From contig NZ_JNIW01000076.1 of the NCBI RefSeq assembly GCF_000701425.1, forward strand, positions 1-13,540: a stretch of 13,540 nucleotides of DNA, given 5' to 3'. Below, piece after piece: positions 9,878-13,540 of this stretch. Under the pieces are notes generated by a model. It saw only the letters and a list, made by a program, of their open reading frames with translations. It searched no databases and was not told the origin of the DNA. Positions within the stretch are counted from its first letter, which is position 1; every line of letters begins with the position of its first letter. A program made the position numbers and the translations under genes. The stretch is from Deinococcus frigens DSM 12807. Lineage in GTDB: Bacteria; Deinococcota; Deinococci; Deinococcales; Deinococcaceae.

Positions 9878-9902
9878 AGTCTAGGGAGCGTTCTCATGAG
9901 AA
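9878..9902 (-). promoter_or_regulatory. Leaderless promoter of the response regulator with an operator-like palindrome
   Basis: On the minus strand TAGACT (9878-9883) ends six bases before the ATG, and the perfect 12-bp palindrome TTCTCATGAGAA (9891-9902) lies seven bases upstream of that box, between the -10 and the expected -35. A protein bound there would control initiation. The -35 itself is poor, as expected for a regulated promoter. Which protein binds is unknown. Confidence 0.45.
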
Positions 9903-10026
9903 GACGCGAGGGGTGCTTAATCGGCTTTCATCCGGTTGCGGCGTTTGACCGGCACCCGGCTCCAGAGTTAGCCTCTGCGCCGCCACCTTGACAGGCTGTC
10001 CATAGGGCGGCCTGTATCTGCGTCGA

Positions 10027-10458
<432 letters not shown>

Positions 10459-10498
10459 CGGCTACTCCAGCATGGGAGAGAGGGGCACGCGGCGGCGG

Positions 10499-10822
10499 TC
10501 ATGGGCGGATTCTAACGGACGGGCCGTCCTGTGATTCCGCTCGTAATCGGTCTTCCAGCAGCCTCAGCGTGGGGCGCGGCGTAGCCCCGTCCAGCCGGTC
10601 CAGCAGCGCGTCGGCCCGCTCCAAGGCAAAGGTGCCCTCCACCTCGCGCAGCACGTGGATCAGGACCAGACCGTGCAGCCGCTCCAGCACCGCCCAGCCC
10701 CGGCTTTCCGGCACCTGAAGATCACGGGCGCGGGCCAGCAAGGTCAGCGCCCGCCGCTCATCGCCGTCCGCGAACGCCCGCGCGGCCTCTGGCGGCACGA
10801 GATTCAGGTCAGGGTGCGCCAT
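10499..10822 (-). CDS. Hypothetical helical protein overlapping the prenyltransferase gene
   Basis: This 107-residue protein is unknown to me. It is predicted to be almost entirely helical with Ala/Leu/Arg-rich repeats ([20 protein letters not shown], then [13 protein letters not shown]), reminiscent of a single tetratricopeptide-like hairpin, but no family motif is clear. I chose ATG 10820-10822 ([13 protein letters not shown]), which overlaps the 3' end of the prenyltransferase gene by 19 bp; a longer reading from 10867 would overlap further without gain. The overlap suggests translational coupling and a single transcript with its upstream neighbour. Confidence 0.65.
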   Translation of the reverse strand: MAHPDLNLVPPEAARAFADGDERRALTLLARARDLQVPESRGWAVLERLHGLVLIHVLREVEGTFALERADALLDRLDGATPRPTLRLLEDRLRAESQDGPSVRIRP

Positions 10823-11688
10823 GTCACGTCCAGGGTTACCCCAGCCAGCATGGTCAGCGCCAGCCACATGTTGGCGTCGAAAAAGGCCACGTTGACGCGC
10901 CCCAGATCGCCTGGATTGACGATGCGGTGCTCGTACAGCAAGATCGCGCCCATCGCCACGGCAGCCAGGTAATACCAGCCGCTGGCCCCGGCCACCACGC
11001 CCACCAGCAACAGCAGTGCGAAGGTCAGCGCGTGGCTGGCGGCGGCGATCTTCAGGGCGCGCGGAATGCCGAAGCGTGCGGGGATGCTTTGAATACCGTT
11101 CTTGACATCAAAATCCCGGTCCAGCGTGGCGTAGATCACGTCCAGGCCGATCATCCAGAAGATGACCACGGCCCACAGCACCCAGGCGGTGGGGGCAAAA
11201 TGGCCGGTCACGGCGACGTAGCCGCCCGCCGCCGCCGCGCCGTCGGTGACGCCCAGCCACGCGTGGCACAGCCAGGTGTATCTCTTGGTGTACGGGTAGC
11301 CGATCAGAAAGACCACCGCCAGCGGCAGCAGCGCCAGACACAGCGGGTTAAGCTGCGCCGCTGCAAAGGCCATGACTGCCAGGCTGATCCCCACCAGCGC
11401 CCACGCCTGGGCCGGGCTGACCTTGCCCGCCGGGACCTCGCGCCCCGCCGTGCGCGGATTGCAGGCGTCGATGGCGCGGTCGATCACGCGGTTGGCCCCC
11501 ATCGCCGCCGTGCGGGCCGCCGCCATCGCCACCGTGACCCACAGCAGCACGCCGAATCCGGGCCAGCCGCTGCCGTTTTGCGTTATGCTGGCCAGCAACA
11601 TGCCCGCGTACGCGAAGGGCAGGGCGAATACGGTATGTTCGAATTTCACCAGGTCCAGGTAGGTTTTCAGACGCGGGGCCACGCTCAT
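10804..11688 (-). CDS. mqnP: UbiA-family polyprenyltransferase, probably menaquinone MqnP
   Basis: This 294-residue integral membrane protein moves a polyprenyl chain onto an aromatic ring. Both metal-diphosphate binding motifs are intact: NRVIDRAID (NxxxDxxxD, Asn66/Asp70/Asp74) and [12 protein letters not shown] (183-194). About eight to nine hydrophobic segments surround them. In organisms with ubiquinone this family is UbiA; Deinococcus makes menaquinone only, so the role of MqnP in the futalosine route is the likely one. That rests on knowledge of the genus, as no other menaquinone gene is in the window. The ATG is preceded by TATGCT nine bases upstream, giving a nearly leaderless transcript. 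It heads an operon with two small unknown genes and is divergent from the tRNA cluster. Confidence 0.87.
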   Translation of the reverse strand: MSVAPRLKTYLDLVKFEHTVFALPFAYAGMLLASITQNGSGWPGFGVLLWVTVAMAAARTAAMGANRVIDRAIDACNPRTAGREVPAGKVSPAQAWALVGISLAVMAFAAAQLNPLCLALLPLAVVFLIGYPYTKRYTWLCHAWLGVTDGAAAAGGYVAVTGHFAPTAWVLWAVVIFWMIGLDVIYATLDRDFDVKNGIQSIPARFGIPRALKIAAASHALTFALLLLVGVVAGASGWYYLAAVAMGAILLYEHRIVNPGDLGRVNVAFFDANMWLALTMLAGVTLDVTWRTLT

Positions 11689-11697
11689 GCTGGGCGC

Positions 11698-11703
11698 AGC
11701 ATA
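11698..11703 (-). promoter_or_regulatory. -10 box for the prenyltransferase operon
   Basis: The minus strand reads TATGCT nine bases before the ATG, which would leave a leader of only two or three bases. No Shine-Dalgarno is present, consistent with near-leaderless translation. The -35 is not recognisable. Confidence 0.4.
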
Positions 11704-11754
11704 CGCCGAATGGCCTGAGGCGGCATTGCGGGCCTAACATTCGCGGTGGGCATT

Positions 11755-11763
11755 TGCTATAGT
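11755..11763 (+). promoter_or_regulatory. Extended -10 promoter of the tRNA cluster
   Basis: TGCTATAGT combines a TGn extended-10 motif with the hexamer TATAGT (11758-11763), 19 bases before the mature tRNA-Pro. No good -35 lies at 16-18 bases. It is divergent from the prenyltransferase promoter 55 bp away. Confidence 0.5.
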
Positions 11764-11782
11764 GCCGCCTGCGCGTGAATGT

Positions 11783-11859
<77 letters not shown>

Positions 11860-11896
11860 ACACTTTCCCCGTTTCCCAGCGGGGCACGCGCAGTGG

Positions 11897-11970
<74 letters not shown>

Positions 11971-11983
11971 CAGTCCCATGAAG

Positions 11984-12003
11984 GCTCCCCTGCGGGAGCT
12001 TTT
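11984..12003 (+). terminator. Terminator-like hairpin between tRNA-Gly and tRNA-Arg
   Basis: GCTCCC (11984-11989), loop CTGC, GGGAGC (11994-11999), then TTTT. It looks like a short intrinsic terminator 13 bases after tRNA-Gly. If it works, tRNA-Arg needs its own promoter, which I do not see; it may only attenuate or guide RNA processing. Confidence 0.45.
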
Positions 12004-12023
12004 GCCCTTTGGAGAATGTCTGG

Positions 12024-12100
<77 letters not shown>

Positions 12101-12101
12101 C

Positions 12102-12136
12102 AAAGAACCTCGTCTAGTGCGTGGTTCTTTCCTTTT
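12102..12136 (+). terminator. Intrinsic terminator of the tRNA cluster
   Basis: AAAGAACC (12102-12109) pairs with GGTTCTTT (12123-12130) and is followed by CCTTTT. The hairpin starts directly after the tRNA-Arg CCA. Confidence 0.8.
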
Positions 12137-12139
12137 GAT

Positions 12140-12191
12140 ACGCGTGCCCAACACGTCTAAAATCCTTCCTGTGCCCAACGCGTGCCCAACA
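12140..12191 (+). repeat. Three direct repeats of GTGCCCAAC in the att-proximal gap
   Basis: GTGCCCAAC occurs at 12144-12152, 12171-12179 and 12182-12190. Copies one and three share the longer ACGCGTGCCCAACA (12140-12153 and 12178-12191). They lie between the tRNA-Arg terminator and the integrase stop codon, where integrase arm-type or excisionase sites are usually found. Confidence 0.7.
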
Positions 12192-12197
12192 GAGATT

Positions 12198-13220
12198 TCA
12201 GGCACTCGATTCGGTTTCTTTCTTAAGGGCGGTGGAGTCCAGCGTCAGTCCTTTGCGTTCCTCGTCAAAGACCGTCCGGTAGCGGTCTCGCGTAAATGAG
12301 GGCCGGGCGTGTCCGACGTGGGCGCTGATGACCTCCACAGATCGCCCCTGTTGCCCCTGGATTGAGATGAAGCTGTGCCGCAGGACGTGCGTGCCCTTGT
12401 ACTCCACATCTGCCGCCTTGCACAGTTGTTTCATGGTGCGGTACACGTTGTCGGGAAGGATCGGCGTACCAAGTGAATTGGTGAACACCGAACCGCTGCC
12501 CACGTAGCTTTCCCCTTTGGCTTCCCGCTTCAGAGCGTCCACCTCAAGCTGTTCTTGCAAAATGGCCAGCGCGTCTCCGGCAACGTGGATGGTCCGGCGA
12601 GAACGGTTGGTCTTTGGGGTGGTTCGGTGCAGATGGCCGCCCAAGCTGACCAGAGCTTCCTCAACGCGGACAGCGCCAGTTTGTAGGTCCACATGCTCCC
12701 AGCGCAGTCCCAGAGCCTCGGCAATGCGTATGCCCGTTGAGAGCATGAAGCAGAACACCACGCCCTGGGAATGCACTCGGGCCACGGTATAGAACTTGCT
12801 GGCCTCTTCTTCCGTCCATGACTTGAAAGTGTCGTCCTGCGCCGCTTGCTGGGTGTAGCGCGGACGTGCAGTGTCGGCTGGATGCCGCATCAAGTCACCG
12901 TGCCGCACCGCGTCATTGAAAGCCAGGTGGAGCAGGTTATGGATTTGCCGTTTCATTGAGTCGCCCAGCGGTTTTCCCAGGGTGTCCTGCCGCCGTGGGT
13001 CCTGGTGCTGAAGCGCCGCATAAAAGGTTTCCAGATCACGGGGTGTGATGCTGCCCAGCTTGCGCTTCCCGATCCCCGGCACGATGTGCTTGAGAATCAA
13101 ACCCTGTTGAGCGCGACTGTACTTGGCTGCTTGTGCGGGTGCGCGTAGCTCGTGCCAGGGCAGCAGATACTCTTCCAACGTTGTTTTCTGGGTTACGGCA
13201 AATTGCTCAGTACCCGACAC
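12198..13220 (-). CDS. Tyrosine-recombinase integrase, apparently truncated at the N-terminus
   Basis: This phage-type integrase (340 residues from a GTG at 13218-13220) joins and excises DNA at attachment sites. It has a SAM-like core-binding domain (about 12-118) and a catalytic domain with the full set: Arg165 in STGIRIAEALGL, Lys203, His278-x-x-Arg281 in THVLRHSF, His304 and the nucleophile Tyr314 in RDRYRTVF. Family members usually begin with about 50-60 residues of AP2-like arm-binding domain; here the sequence enters directly at the core-binding domain. The frame stays open upstream of the GTG to a stop near 13290, but into what looks like an IS4 element, and I see no Shine-Dalgarno. 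The start is therefore probably artificial and the gene was cut by the IS. It faces tRNA-Arg(TCT). Confidence 0.88.
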   Translation of the reverse strand: MSGTEQFAVTQKTTLEEYLLPWHELRAPAQAAKYSRAQQGLILKHIVPGIGKRKLGSITPRDLETFYAALQHQDPRRQDTLGKPLGDSMKRQIHNLLHLAFNDAVRHGDLMRHPADTARPRYTQQAAQDDTFKSWTEEEASKFYTVARVHSQGVVFCFMLSTGIRIAEALGLRWEHVDLQTGAVRVEEALVSLGGHLHRTTPKTNRSRRTIHVAGDALAILQEQLEVDALKREAKGESYVGSGSVFTNSLGTPILPDNVYRTMKQLCKAADVEYKGTHVLRHSFISIQGQQGRSVEVISAHVGHARPSFTRDRYRTVFDEERKGLTLDSTALKKETESSA

Positions 13221-13237
13221 TTTTCGAGTGGGCTTGA

Positions 13238-13540
13238 AATCCGTCGTCCAATACGCGAAAACAGAGCGCGTCTCCCGTTGCCCTGAAATCGTTCAGTCTG
13301 TGCTTCGTTTCCCACTTCCCCCAATACCGCAAAAATCAGGTGGAACTGCTCGCCTTGCTCGTCCTGGCCTTGATTGGAGCCAAAGACGTTCGCCACGCGG
13401 CACTGGCCGAGCGTTGCCCTGGCAACGCTCAAACGGCTTCCGTCATCCGCCAGATCGAGCGATTCTTTCACCAGCATCCGCTCTGTCCTCTGGATGTCGC
13501 TCGTCTGGTGCTGGCCCTGCTGCCTGACGTCAAGCACCGC
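13238..13540 (+). CDS. IS4-family transposase, N-terminal fragment (runs off window)
   Basis: From a stop at 13235-13237 the plus strand stays open to the window end, giving FSLCFVSHFPQYRKNQVELL, then ALLVLALIGAKDVRHAALAERCPG and RQIERFFHQHPLCPLDVARLVLALL. This is the N-terminal region of a common Deinococcus IS4-type transposase; the DDE domain lies beyond 13540. There is no ATG, GTG or TTG between the stop and the conserved start of the homology; CTG at 13283 or an unseen frameshift must be assumed, so the gene may be damaged. The left end of the IS should lie between about 13200 and 13235. It would read away from the integrase gene it appears to interrupt. Confidence 0.72.

Noticed and set aside
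9988..9993. TTGACA on the plus strand between the response regulator and the next gene
   Set aside because: No -10 hexamer at 16-18 bases and no plus-strand gene downstream; ACAGGC/GCCTGT around it is a weak 6-bp hairpin with a long loop.

Overview
This is a high-GC window that reads as a chromosomal segment of a Deinococcus species. The evidence is an omega subunit, three-domain CTC-type L25, EF-P with Arg32, and a zinc-finger-less DnaJ, plus several start codons sitting 6-9 bases after a TANNNT box (the leaderless-mRNA arrangement documented in Deinococcus deserti). Genus assignment is by recognition of protein sequences, not by a search.

Left edge (1-671): the 5' end of an IS630-type transposase gene runs off the window on the minus strand, followed by rpoZ (minus). 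672-3050: rplY/ctc (minus) and efp (plus) are divergently transcribed from a shared 290-bp region. efp ends in a strong intrinsic terminator. Behind it lies a badly decayed endonuclease V gene (nfi) with five in-frame stops, a 15-bp triplication and a frameshift.

3051-7363: a heat-shock chaperone cluster on the plus strand: dnaK, grpE, a small VF530/DUF2132 gene and a class B dnaJ. A HAIR inverted repeat (HspR operator) abuts a well-formed -35/-10 promoter upstream of dnaK. A roughly 125-bp palindromic dispersed-type repeat separates dnaK and grpE. 7434-9871: a histidine kinase and an OmpR-type response regulator, both minus, each with its own leaderless-type promoter; the regulator promoter carries a perfect 12-bp palindrome. 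10027-11688: a probable minus-strand operon of a UbiA-family prenyltransferase (probably menaquinone MqnP) and two small unknown proteins.

Right part (11757-13540): a tRNA cluster Pro(TGG)-Gly(TCC)-Arg(TCT) with a terminator. A tyrosine integrase gene facing the 3' end of tRNA-Arg follows, the usual signature of a tRNA-integrated element. The integrase has all catalytic residues but lacks its N-terminal arm-binding region, and just upstream of it an IS4-family transposase begins and runs off the window, so the element appears to have been broken by the IS. I see no dramatic unknown system. The best items for follow-up are the nfi pseudogene, the VF530 gene in the dnaK cluster with a tiny coupled leader ORF, the HAIR-controlled promoter without a local hspR, the palindrome at the response-regulator promoter, the mismatched tRNA-Gly and the IS-broken integrase.
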